Positions 10,899-20,493 of a stretch of 64,000 nt of DNA are shown piece after piece; position 1 is the stretch's first letter; the number at the start of each line of letters is the position of its first letter. The stretch is from Symsagittifera roscoffensis (lineage: Eukaryota; Xenacoelomorpha; Acoela; Convolutidae), in contig NC_087062.1 of NCBI RefSeq assembly GCF_963678635.1, positions 39,509,330 through 39,573,329 of the forward strand, read 5' to 3'. Below the pieces are notes generated by a model. That model was given only the letters and a program-made list of their open reading frames with translations, was not told where the DNA came from and made no database searches. The position numbers were made by a program, and so were the translations under genes.

Positions 10899-11509
10899 AT
10901 GTCGGACGTTTTTCAGCTGGTTTTTGACGTAGGGATTTTAGGTTTAGTCCAGGTATCGCAATAATGTTTGGTAAGTTTTCTTTCTTGGTTTCATAGATAA
11001 TGGTGTTTAAGGCATGAAACAGGGAACTCGCCGCTAGAATTTTTGTTTTGTTCTAAAAATCTTGAATTTTTAAAAACCATTTACTCTGCCTCTTGATAGG
11101 CTTTTGGTATTCGTTATTGACTTCAGAGTTTGTTGAAAATATTTATAAAACACCTAAATTTTAATAAAAATACGAACGTTTTCGCTATAACTAGCATCAT
11201 CAGGTATGTACAAATAAAAAGTCAAAGTATTTCCAGTTAAAAAGTTTTTTACAATCAAAATGATTAATATTAAAGTTCCGATATTTGGAAAGTTCTTTTT
11301 TGGAGATATATCGTTCTCCAACACATGTTCGAAATTTTTTCCCGATTTTCTCACCTTTTTGAAGTTATTTCTAATGTTGAATTAATATATTTTACTCATT
11401 TGGCATGTTTTAATTCGAAAATAAATAAAGTTTGGCATTTTTTAATTCGAAAAATAAATAAAATACGAATCAAGCTAACATGCCTAATGTCAGACTCATT
11501 TTTCAGTGT

Positions 11510-11860
11510 TAGCTCTCGGCTCCTGTACTCGTCGCGCGTGTTCAGTTGCGGCTAGCGTTTACTTTTATGGAGGGCCTCCAACGTTAATAACTTCTCGACG
11601 CCATTGCTTTTGTCAATTGACCGCCCATCAAATGCCTTAGATTGTCCACAGCGTTCTTTTGATGCTCGTGTTGTTAGATGTCGGCACATTTGCCCAACAT
11701 AGGTGAAACTGCATTCAATATTTTTCATAAACCACATGAGACTTCAGGTTGCCATCAAAATTTGACTTAAGCGACGGCAGGCAAATTTTTGTTTTGCGCG
11801 TTGTGAAAGTGATCAATACCGGGCTTGGCCTTTGAAGTTGTTCTTTCAATTTCAAAGTTA
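11510..11860 (-). pseudogene. Penelope-like linker and GIY-YIG endonuclease, copy 2
   Basis: Same content as in copy 1: the linker 'LPSLKS', a frame break, 'CSFTYVGQMCRHLTTRAS' and 'GVEKLLTLEALHKSKR'. A TAG now cuts the frame after 'HKSKR' (11552), so the copy 1 C-terminus 'KPQLNTRDEYRSRELT' is separated by a stop in this copy. Confidence 0.8.
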
Positions 11861-12196
11861 AGTTTCCTCGATACTGTAGAAAAAACATCGTTTTGTCAAT
11901 TTTCTCGCGACTTTTTTCAGCTTATATTTTCTGTGAAGTTTTTGATGTTTCGTTTTTGATTTTTTTAAACGAAACTGATTAAATGTACTATATACAATTT
12001 TTGATGTCCAGGATTATGCGTATTGATTTTTCGTCTAAATTTGCTCATTAGTTTTTAACGCTTCGTCATAATTGTTTCAGATAGTGATACATCGAAAGAA
12101 CCTATGTATTGTTACTTTACAGTACAAACTATTTCATCTGCGTTTCTATCGAACAGTTCTCTTTCATTACTACAAGTTGAAATGTCTGGTAACTTA

Positions 12197-12345
12197 CAAC
12201 AGAATTCAAAGTACCATACTACATTACTCATTTTTTGGTATTCGTCGGTACTGATGTTTTGACTCTTAGCATGAAATCAATTTTCACGTTTTTCTCATTC
12301 AACACCTTTACTGTTCCAAACAAACTTTTTACTGCATTTAGGACA
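12197..12345 (-). pseudogene. Decayed PHD finger inside the Penelope-like element, copy 2
   Basis: Homologous to 8803-8951 and carries the same two TGA stops (at the Cys and Trp positions) and the same Cys losses. It differs by a few substitutions, including the change of the first Thr codon to Lys and of the Arg codon CGA to CGT. Confidence 0.7.
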
Positions 12346-12369
12346 TTTTTCAGAAGTTTTTTTTGTTAT

Positions 12370-13420
12370 TTACTTTATGCCATCGTTTTCATCTTTAATT
12401 ACTCCTTCGAACGGTTGCATCCAAATTTTAGCCAAAACTAATTATAGGGATGCACCCATGGCTAACCTATCTTTCTGACAAGACCATTTTCCAATGCTTT
12501 TGAAATAAAGATTTGTCACGGCTAACTTAAGCAGGATTTTAAGAGTTGATCGCGCAATATCTGGTGCGTAATCAGTTGTATACAATTTGCGTCGGGCAAA
12601 CTCAATTGCTTCCGATAAAAGAACGTTTATGTACAAAGTCTTAATGTGTAGTGAACGAGTTTGTTCATTTCTATCAAGTATCAGTTTTTCAAGTTTTTAT
12701 CGTGCGTCTATGTTTGCGCCAGGAACCTTTTCAACAAGGGGATCAAAATTTTGTGCAGGTTATGATAACTACTGCTAGGAATTGATAGAACTGGACGGAG
12801 TGGTGTTTCATTCTTATGCAATTTAGCCAAACCGTGTAACCTTGCGGGCTGAGCTCCGGTAGTTTTGAGTTTTAAATAAATTTTAATCACTCATGAGTTC
12901 TTGTTTTTTCATTTCGAGTTGTGTGTTATTGATATCTTTTTCTTCTTTGAAGATCAAACTATCAGTGCCATTTTTGATTTCTGTAAACTATTGGCAATTC
13001 AAAAACTCCTGTAGTGTTCTGTCATAAGTTTGTCTTCTCATAACACAAAATCCATTGCCTTCATCTTAAGGTTCTGCGAAAAGATCATTTTCTTTCAAAT
13101 ATTTCATCACTCTTGAAGTGCTCGATCAATTGGTGTTTCCCTGATATTCCTTGCGTACCACTTTGCCGAGACTTCTATTTCACATAGTTTTTCACCTTCT
13201 AGTTCATTCCCCAGCAGGTTTCTTACTAATTTGTCTACATTGGCTAGGAAATGAAGTTCATTAAGCTTATCCTCAATCGGATGTTTTGGACCATACGAAA
13301 GAAACTCTTCGACAAAAATTGGCAATTTGATATCATCGAACGTTTTTATCGAAGTGTGAGTCTTTCGTAGAGGTTTTCTTTGGAAATTTGACAATTTTGC
13401 AACTTAGCGTTCATTTTGTT
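12370..13420 (-). pseudogene. Penelope-like reverse transcriptase, copy 2 (broken)
   Basis: Minus-strand fragments: a better-preserved N-terminal part than in copy 1 (13394-13107: 'QRKPLRKTHTSIKTFDDIKL', 'EVSAKWYARNIRETP'); 'LHGLAKLHKNETPLRPVLS' near 12830; motif A region 'LYINVLLSEAIEFARRKL' and motif B 'DRLAMGASL' at 12636-12442, where a TAA replaces a Gln/Leu codon after ASL. No YxDD was found, as in copy 1. Confidence 0.85.
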
Positions 13421-13701
13421 TTGGTTTGTTACAGTGATTGTACGTAGGTTGAAAACTCAGGATGGCAGCCAGTTTTTATCAGTTTTATTGATAAAACGAT
13501 ATCTACTTTCATCAACCTTTTTCATTAGCTGAACCAAATAAGCTTTCGCCTTTCTCCCTTCGTCTTTCAGTAGTTTTTTCTGAACATTTAGCACAACTTG
13601 CTCAGAGAAAACATAGTTTTTGGAACACGGAACTTGAAAAAATTGGGAATATCATCTTTATTCAAGCATTTATCAAAAAAAAACTCGAAAAATACCATTC
13701 T

Positions 13702-13824
13702 CTCTCTTTTTTGAAATTATTTCTAGGGTTAATTTAATATATTTTACTCATTTCGTTTGTTTTAATTCGAAAAAATAAAATTCGAATCAAGCTAACATGC
13801 CTAATGTCAGACTAATATTTTAGT
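13702..13824 (-). mobile_element. Penelope-like 3'-end stub, third copy
   Basis: About 120 bases matching 11345-11500: 'TTGAA.TTATTTCTA', 'AATATATTTTACTCATTT', 'GAATCAAGCTAACATGCC' and 'TAATGTCAGACT'. It lies directly against the truncated 5' side of copy 2 and ends at the junction with the family B repeat. Confidence 0.75.
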
Positions 13825-14388
13825 TTTCACTGTCTAGAAAAACTGCTTGGAAGTTTTGTATTTTTGATCTAATTTCGAGCTAATTAGTAAGGTTTTTAGT
13901 AATTGCAATAGCTTATTTAAGCCTAATTCAAGCCGTGAAAACCTAATTTTGCTCAAGTAAAGGTAGTTTTTGGAGTTTCTTAGCGCAATTTTGGGAATCA
14001 AAAACTTGAAAATTCAAAAAAGAGTTTCCGCCATTTTTTTCGTTTTTCTAGTCATTATTCTTCGAAAACTGTTTTCCAATTGACCTAGTTTACTATGACT
14101 CTCAAATATGCTCAAGTTCTTTTATTTCGTTCAGGTTTTTTATCACAACATGCAGAAAAAAAACGACACCAATTTGAGAAAACATTTATGTATTTATTTA
14201 AATGTGGTCGGAACATTCTGTGCTACTTGCACAGTAACCGGCTATCCTTGTTTTAAATATTTAAACGTTAAAAATGGTTCTAATTTATGAGCCAACAAGT
14301 TGAACAAGAAAAAACGTATTCAAAATTTTGTCCCGATCAGTCTTATAAAATGTGCCAGTGGCGTTCAGCTTGCATCATTAAACGCTTG

Positions 14389-14923
14389 TTGTTCCGACTT
14401 TCGATACGAAAGTAACGGAATATTTGTGCTCGGGGTGGGTTTTTTTTTCTTCAGACAAATTTCGACTTTTTAACTAGCCATTTTTGCCGGAATTTTTTTA
14501 TATCATTCAAAAGCTATTGTTGTCCTGAGCTCAAATTTGAAAAGATATTTCACCTGTGATCATTTTTCGTTAAGTTATGGGGGTTTAAAGATTGCCATTT
14601 TGGCCAATTTGTGACAATTAACGCGCGATATATTTCGCGCTATTAACGCGTAAGCGGAGATTTAATCCGTCTTAAAATCGTTCCAAATTGGTTGAAAGAA
14701 GCTTATTTGCCATAATTGATTTGTTAAAAGGAGCTAAAACTATGTTTTTGTACTTTATATGGCGTGTGGGGGGATAATTTTCATAAAAAATTTCAAATTT
14801 AAAAAAAAAATTCATTTTATTTTATTACATTTAATTTTTTGATGTTATTACTGCCCCCCCCCCCATAAAACCGTAAAAGGCAGTCGGAACATTCAGGGCT
14901 TCGCCCTGATACGAGCAGTCTTG
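14389..14923 (+). mobile_element. Family A hairpin-ended repeat, complete copy
   Basis: The best complete copy. 5' end: TTGTTCCGACTTTCGATACG, in which CTTTCG-ATA-CGAAAG is a palindrome. 3' end: AGTCGGAAC (inverted match of the 5' GTTCCGACT), then ATTC, hairpin AGGGC-TTC-GCCCT and tail GATACGAGCAGTCTTG. The flanks are T-rich, so an insertion between two T residues is possible. There is no coding capacity. It contains a run of about twelve C near 14853-14865. Confidence 0.75.
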
Positions 14924-15908
14924 TTTTATTAATAGTTCAGTTTTTTTCTCGCATGAGTTGTGCTTTACAAAAAAGCTCAATTTTATTTTTGTATTTCACT
15001 AATACTAATTTCATTTGGCAAATGAATTGTAAGTGTTTTCGGTTTTCAGGGGTTTTTGTTTGAAAGAGGTAATTAGTATGGGGAAATTGTTGAGACATTA
15101 AACTCAATTCGTAGTCAGAGGTTCGAATACCTCGAGCTGTATGCTTTCTTTTTTAAATTAGTATTCTTCTTTTGGTAAGTTCTTGCATTTCAAAGCTCTT
15201 TTTGCTATAGATTGTGTTTGCGACTTGCATCTTCCCCTCTATTTCAACGTTTAGAGTCACGTTATTGTTGACGCTAAGTATAAATGAAGTTAAATGGAAC
15301 TGCGTTTAACATTAATCATATGCATTTTGTTTTGCAAATTGTTTAAAAGGTATTAATGCTATAATTATTGTATTATGTTATAATATATCAAATGGACACT
15401 TTTTGATTTTTCTACTATTAGTTGCACCTTTTGCTAGGGTCGCTGGCGTCAAATAAACCCTTTCATTGTAAGTTCAAGCACCCTTGCAATTCAGGAGCAA
15501 TCGATCACTAATGATCAATTTTAGAAATATACGCATCTAATACCCCCTTAAAGCGTGTTTTTGAAATTTGATTTCATTTATTTTGATTTTTAAAATAATG
15601 GGATACCTTAATGGTAATACGGTAAATCAATATAGTTACGTTCCACATAAAAACTGGTTTTTAAAATATAACTGGACATCAATGGCTTGGACATGATAAA
15701 TTTTTCAATGGCTAGCAGGTGTTTGAATTGGTATTAATGCCTTAAAATTCGTCATTTCGTTGGCAACCAAATGTTTATCGAAGAAGTTATTTCAGCGTCA
15801 AAAAATTGTTCTGAATACTTTTTTAGACTAATTGATCGCGAAGGAATGGATGAAATAGAGGGAGTTACATTTTATTCTGATTAAGATCTAAGTAAGATTT
15901 CAAACTAA
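14924..15908. other. Non-coding stretch with a tRNA-like fragment
   Basis: No gene recognised. The only structured item is the tRNA-like segment near 15085-15150, listed separately. Confidence 0.4.
15085..15150 (+). repeat. tRNA-like fragment with an RNA polymerase III B box
   Basis: 'GAGGTTCGAATACCTC' is close to the B box GGTTCGANTCC and folds as a T-arm-like hairpin; it is preceded by TTGAG..CTCAA, an anticodon-stem-like pair. The loops are one base too long, so this is a decayed tRNA or SINE head and not a working tRNA. Confidence 0.35.
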
Positions 15909-16376
15909 TTTTTCCGACCATTGAAAATGGGGAGAAACTTTGTATTGGGGTGTTTTAGTTTTTTTTCTTAGTGTCGAGAAAAACCGGTTTGAAATTTTCG
16001 TCTATTTTTGAGCGAGTACAGCGATCGAGTAAGGTTTCTTATATATGGAAGCTATTACGGCTAAAGAAACATGATTTTACTAAAAGCAAAACTAGTTTTG
16101 GAAGCTGCATTTAGCTCTTCTCTGGCAAAAAAAAATTGTTCAGAAGTATTTAAATTTTTAGTGCAAAAAATATTGAACAATTTTTTTAAAATTTTTTTGT
16201 TTATTTTTTTTTTGAAGACCATTGGATTCGTGTATGCCTAATTCACTAAACTTTTACGCGTTCGTATACTTGTATCATCGCACGACGCACAAAACATATA
16301 CCAATTTGACGAAAAAAATTTCTGAAAATGGGGTCGGAACAATCTGTGCTACTTGCACAGCAACCGGCTATCCTTG
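15909..16376 (+). mobile_element. Family B hairpin-ended repeat, complete copy
   Basis: 5' end TTTTTCCGACCATTGAAAAT with palindrome CCATT-GAA-AATGG. The body shares 'GTGTCGAGAAAAACCGGTTT' with 57148 onward. 3' end: GGTCGGAAC, AATC, hairpin TGTGC-TACTT-GCACA, tail CAACCGGCTATCCTTG. No coding capacity. Confidence 0.75.
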
Positions 16377-18477
16377 TTAATGTTTCGTTTTGATAGTTGC
16401 TAAAGCTATTGTATCTAATTTTTATTAGTAGTTTTACTGTATTTGCTATATAAAAATGTTTTTTTTTCCACTTAATGAAGTGGTATTATCAATTAGGTCA
16501 CAAAATAGTTTCTTGTTCTCATTTTTGGTCAAATTGGCGGATGGTCATAGGTTTTGTTTGTTATTTCCAGACGAATTTCATTTTTCGACAGCAATGTTTG
16601 TGCAGAATTTTTGTACGACATTGCAGTTGCAAACTCTGTAAAATTGCTCATCTTCATTTGCAATCATTTTTTTTTTCTGTGTTTGATATTATAAAATTGG
16701 AAGTTTCGGACTAATTAATGTGCAATTTCCACGTTCTATATTTCTATAAAAAAGCAGCATGTCCACGGCATGCTATTAGACTGATCACCAGAAGTGATGA
16801 AAATCCGGTTTGAAAGTTTTTTTTAAATCAATTTCAATTTGATTCGTAGTGTTTTTTTTGCTCCAAATTTGTTCTGAGCTTAAGTTTCTAGGGACAAAAC
16901 AAGCCATTAGTTTTATGATTTTAAACAGGTAGTCTCAAATAACGTCTTTTTACATTTTGTCTTGCTGAATAGTAAATAAGGAAGAAAAAGTTTTCTTTCA
17001 GAACCAAACACCTTTTAAATATTGAAGCCGTAACAAAGACTGGATTAAAAATAGTTCATTTTATTGTATTATCAATACCCCAGTCTACTTAGAATACCTT
17101 GGAGATTATTCCTAGTATTTATGAAAGATTTAAGAAAACAGTCACTTTGCAGCCATCCAATCAATCATTTTTAATCTTTACTTCAGATAAGCAAAGAGTA
17201 TTAAGCCCCAACGTAAAAGCAGATTTTCCATGAAAAAATTTGAAAAGCAGAACTAAATCTTATTTCTTCCTTAGAAGTGCTGGAAAAAGTTTTAGGTCAA
17301 ATTCGAAGATCAGATCACGTTTGATTAAAGTGTGCAACTGAGTTTCATGATAACTGAAGGAGTATTAAGGTATAATTTGCTGATAATATTTATTTATCGC
17401 CCAACTTTTTGCAAGCACCTTTTTATTAAAGATTCCAATGTGGGGAGAGATAGCTATTTGACAAGATTAGTTTGCTTAGTTTGAAGAATGATACGCCTAT
17501 CCAATCCCCGAACATTTAAATAAGCTCTAGTTTAATTAGTTTGCGAAGTTTTTAGCGCCATTTTGTGATTCAAAAAATCAAAAAAAATTTTGCTAAATTT
17601 TTTTGAATAATTTTAGAACATTTTAAAACTTTTTACAATTTTTGTTGTTTTTCTAGTCATTTTTCACTAAAACTTTAGGCAATTTTTGTAAAGTACAGGT
17701 AGTTTACAATTATCTGATTTAGATCAGTTTAAAGATCGCTTTTATTTGAATAACTCGGCGTCCGGAAACACTTCTTCTCCACATGCAAGAGAGCTCCGAA
17801 GGATTCCAATCTAACATTATTTAAAATAAATATCCGGTTGAAGTTGCTGCTTTTAAATTTCACCTAGGTAAATTAAAATATAATTGCCGCAGTTTGAAGT
17901 ATAAGTTATCTTTTGTGTTCTCGCCAGAATTCAAAGCGAGAAAAAACCTTTGATAGTAACTATCGAGTTTTCTGGTGAACGATGCGCCGTGTGTGAGAAA
18001 AGACGAAAAACTAAAAGATCGGAAAAAAGTTCACAAATTGCTCAGGCGCTGTTTTAAAGTTAATTTTTTAATGTTTTCATTTTGCGTATTTTATGACATT
18101 GAATTCTGCTTTTAAATACCGAAATTTATATCAGTTCGATATTCTTTGTTGACTTGTAACTTCCGATAATTACGGTTAATTTACGTATGAAATGTTGTCA
18201 ATTAACCAGCTACCCGAAACCGATCTACCTCAGAAACGAAACGAGGCAGAAATATTTTGAAACTTAAAAATGAAGAGTTGTTTGAACTGAAAATGAGTTC
18301 GATGTCACTCAAATGCTTAATTAGCATTCAATTGTTTCGGCGTGTTTTCTTTTTCAAATGAGTTTCCTTCAGTACAAATCGAGGCAAACATGAAAGTTTT
18401 GACAGATTCAATTTTTTTTCCTCGTTTTTTCTACTTAGCAGTTTTCGTCTCACTTTTTTGTCGTCTAGTTTGTCATT
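16377..18477. other. Non-coding stretch with a fragment of family B
   Basis: No gene recognised. About 17540-17690 matches the inside of family B ('TTAGCGCCATTTTGTGATTC', 'TTGTTTTTCTAGTCATTTTTC') without its ends. Overlapping short frames at 16456-16714 show no domain. Confidence 0.4.
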
Positions 18478-18825
18478 ATATAGAGGCACTTAGCATAGTG
18501 GTAAGGCGTTCACTTTGAAATCGTCAGATCGTGTATTCTGATAGTGGCAATGGCAATGATAGTGTGTGAGGACAAGCTCTCACTTGACCTCCAGCTTCAG
18601 GTCTACCACAACCTGACCAAATTTGGCTGCAATAGTGGTGCCACGTAAAAGTTCTAGACGCAAAAAAAAACGGCCTTGAGTCGCAAAAAACAGCTTCGCT
18701 CAGCAAAATAACACTGTCTGGAATGTGGGGAGATAATACAAATGGACTGTCCTAGTACTGTTAAGGCCTACTGATAGCTCCTCTGCGATTCGCAGGAACT
18801 ACATTATTATTATTATTATTATTAT
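18478..18825 (+). mobile_element. tRNA-derived SINE (SINE1) with (ATT)n tail
   Basis: The head 'GAGGCACTTAGCATAGTGG' contains an A box (TAGCATAGTGG), followed by 'TAAGGCGTTCACTTTGAAAT' and a diverged B-box region ('AGATCGTGTATTC'). The body (18545-18800) is richer in G+C than its surroundings and ends 'CTGCGATTCGCAGGAAC', a small hairpin, followed by (ATT)n. tRNA head, unrelated body and simple 3' tail are the hallmarks of a LINE-mobilised SINE. A second head lies at 30107-30180 on the other strand. Confidence 0.75.
18803..18825 (+). repeat. (ATT)n microsatellite, tail of SINE1
   Basis: About seven to eight uninterrupted ATT units at the 3' end of the SINE. Confidence 0.85.
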
Positions 18826-20170
18826 ACGTTTGTGCTGTATCTCAAGTGATGCTAGGCTTTGATTTACCTCTATATTAACTGTGTTTAATTTTTATCTAAA
18901 AAATTACTCGCTAATCCAAAAGCTAATTGAAACCATTGAAAAATGTTCAAATTGCTTATCTAAAAACTGAAAATTCAACCTTTCAATTGTAGTTGCATGT
19001 TTGCGTCAATTTTATTGATCGGTTGTTCGTCCAAGTTTTTCTGGTGTAAAACGGCAAAAAAGGCTGGAAGAAAACTTTTAAGCAAGTGCCAGTCGCCATG
19101 GACTTTTTGTCCAAAAATGATTTTGAAAAAATGCTGAATTATAAAAGCATTTCACATTTATCATTTATCTCAGAAGGTATTTTTCAGCAGTCAGAAATGT
19201 CACTAAATCAATTAATGTAAACGTACTGTCATGTTCAATTGATTGACTGAGCTGCCCTGATAAAAGAACATTTTCCAGTCTTGTTTTTTTCCTGTTGGTA
19301 ATTCATTAAAATTGTTCCCACCAATGATTGATTGACATATAACCCGAATGGTACCACCAGTTCATCTTCTAAAACGAAATAAAAAAGGCTTTTCAGAGAA
19401 ATTGCAATTATCTTAAGTGTCGTGTTCCTTCACATGATTCCCGTTAACCTTCAGAGGTAAAAATTGCTGACCAATAATGAAATCCCAATTATAACCGATC
19501 TCCACAATTTATAATAACGTCGAAAGTCGCCAAGTACGGACTAATTTCTCAATAGAACATGCCTGATTTTTAATTGGAAACTATCTCCTCTCATGAAGAT
19601 CTTCCGAGATTCTATTTTTGATGCTTTGAGGGGTTTTGAATTTAAATTCCCCTGAAATTACGGATCACGGCGTCCAATTAGTGCCAAAAACTTCCTCAAG
19701 GTACTTGCACTCCCCGTCTGAACAGACAAAATACCTCTGAGAAGTCGCGCTCTGATTGGCTCTTTGAGAAATGTCTCCTTTACTGGGGGTGTGTGGTTTG
19801 TGCCTCTCACGCTTTTACTGATCATTGTTCCTAATTGGTAGATCTTGGCGTTTATTTTTCCATTTGATATCCTTCGGGGCGCTAAATCCTTGGCATGTAC
19901 CCGAAATATATTTTTTAACAACCTCTTACATCTTTTCAAGCTATTAAAAGCTTTTAGTCAACTGTTGGTTTATTAACCAATCACAAGCTACTTAAAATGT
20001 GAAAATGGAAAAAAGGCCTTTAAATTCTGCCTCAAGCTTGTATTTTAATTTTTATTCTTCTCAAATTGGATTGAAAGTCTAATTGTTTACTTCTGAGCAA
20101 ACATCTTCATCTTTGAAAATCAAATCAAGTTTTTTATGTTCTTAGAATCAAAAATTTCAACTCACATGCT
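18826..20170. other. Region upstream of the opsin-like gene
   Basis: No gene recognised. A block with raised G+C at 19658-19939 carries a 93-codon minus-strand frame (reads 'RVHAKDLAPRRISNGKI', 'KEPIRARLLRGILSVQTG') with no domain I can name; it may be a decayed element. The bases up to 20170 should include the 5' UTR or an upstream intron of the receptor gene, but no promoter motif stands out. Confidence 0.35.
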
Positions 20171-20493
20171 ATGGGCAAATTAAATGCTACAGATTTCCTA
20201 GCTTCGACAGTGGTAAATTTTTCCCACGACTTTTCAGATTCCAAAACAAATTCCGAACTGTGGAAGCATTCCGAGTTTGAAGTCTACTTTCGTGGCTTTT
20301 GCATCATTAATGTCATTTCATTCTTCGTTATTGTCTCCTTTCTGTCCAAGCAGGCTGGGAACTTGAAGAACTTCACTTCCTACCGCATTTACTGCATAGC
20401 ACTAGCCTGCAGTGACCTTCTGCTGTCGGTGGATGGATTCGTGGCCGTCTCTGAACTGGACTTCGCTTTTCATCAGGAATGGGCGTTGCAGCT
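20171..20493 (+). CDS. Opsin-like gene, exon 1 (N-terminus to start of helix 3)
   Basis: Starts at ATG 20171 (MGKLNATDF), with N-glycosylation sequons NAT and NFS in the extracellular N-terminus. Helix 1 reads GFCIINVISFFVIVSFL, with Asn at the conserved N55 place. The first cytoplasmic loop contains NLKNFTSYRIY, and helix 2 ALACSDLLLSVDGF has the conserved LAxSD. It ends EWALQ plus two bases at the donor CT|GTGAGTA (20493/20494). The loop before helix 3 is short and has no cysteine. An upstream non-coding exon is possible. Confidence 0.88.

Larger units (their letters stand above)
7625..11140 (-). mobile_element. Penelope-like retroelement, copy 1 (decayed)
   Basis: Read on the minus strand, the order is: unrecognised N-terminal frame (10695-10898), reverse transcriptase (10150 down to 8976), PHD-finger remnant (8951-8803), linker, GIY-YIG endonuclease (8460-8116), then a 3' untranslated part down to about 7625 with 'GAAAACGT' and 'GATGATGCTAGTTATAGCG'. 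Reverse transcriptase followed by GIY-YIG is diagnostic of Penelope-like elements. The frames are broken by stops and frameshifts. Copy 2 is a direct repeat offset by about 3.38-3.41 kb. The left boundary is approximate. Confidence 0.85.
11141..13700 (-). mobile_element. Penelope-like retroelement, copy 2 (decayed, 5'-truncated)
   Basis: A direct repeat of copy 1 with high identity. The 3' end begins near 11141 ('AACGTTTTCGCTATAACTAG' at about 11174) and homology stops at 'ACCATTCTC' near 13700, where copy 1 continues (10320 onward) but copy 2 switches abruptly into the 3' region of a third copy. About 33 bases present in copy 1 near 7870-7900 are absent here. Head-to-tail partial copies are a known habit of Penelope-like elements. 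Confidence 0.85.
7533..14250 (+). mobile_element. Family B hairpin-ended repeat, split by Penelope-like insertions
   Basis: The left part (7533 to about 7625) starts TTGTTCTGACC followed by the palindrome CATT-GAAA-ATG, as at 15909 and 57148. The right part (about 13826-14250) continues with 'CACTGTCTAGAAAAAC', 'AAGCCGTGAAAACC' and the 3' tip: GGTCGGAAC, hairpin TGTGC-TACTT-GCACA, tail GTAACCGGCTATCCTTG. The uninterrupted relative at 57148 joins the same two parts directly ('CAAAATCAG' then 'TTTTTCAGTGTCGAG'). The 6.2 kb between them is the Penelope-like block. Confidence 0.75.

Noticed and set aside
15085-15150. A functional tRNA gene
   Set aside because: The B box is good, but the stem-loop sizes and acceptor pairing do not fit a tRNA.
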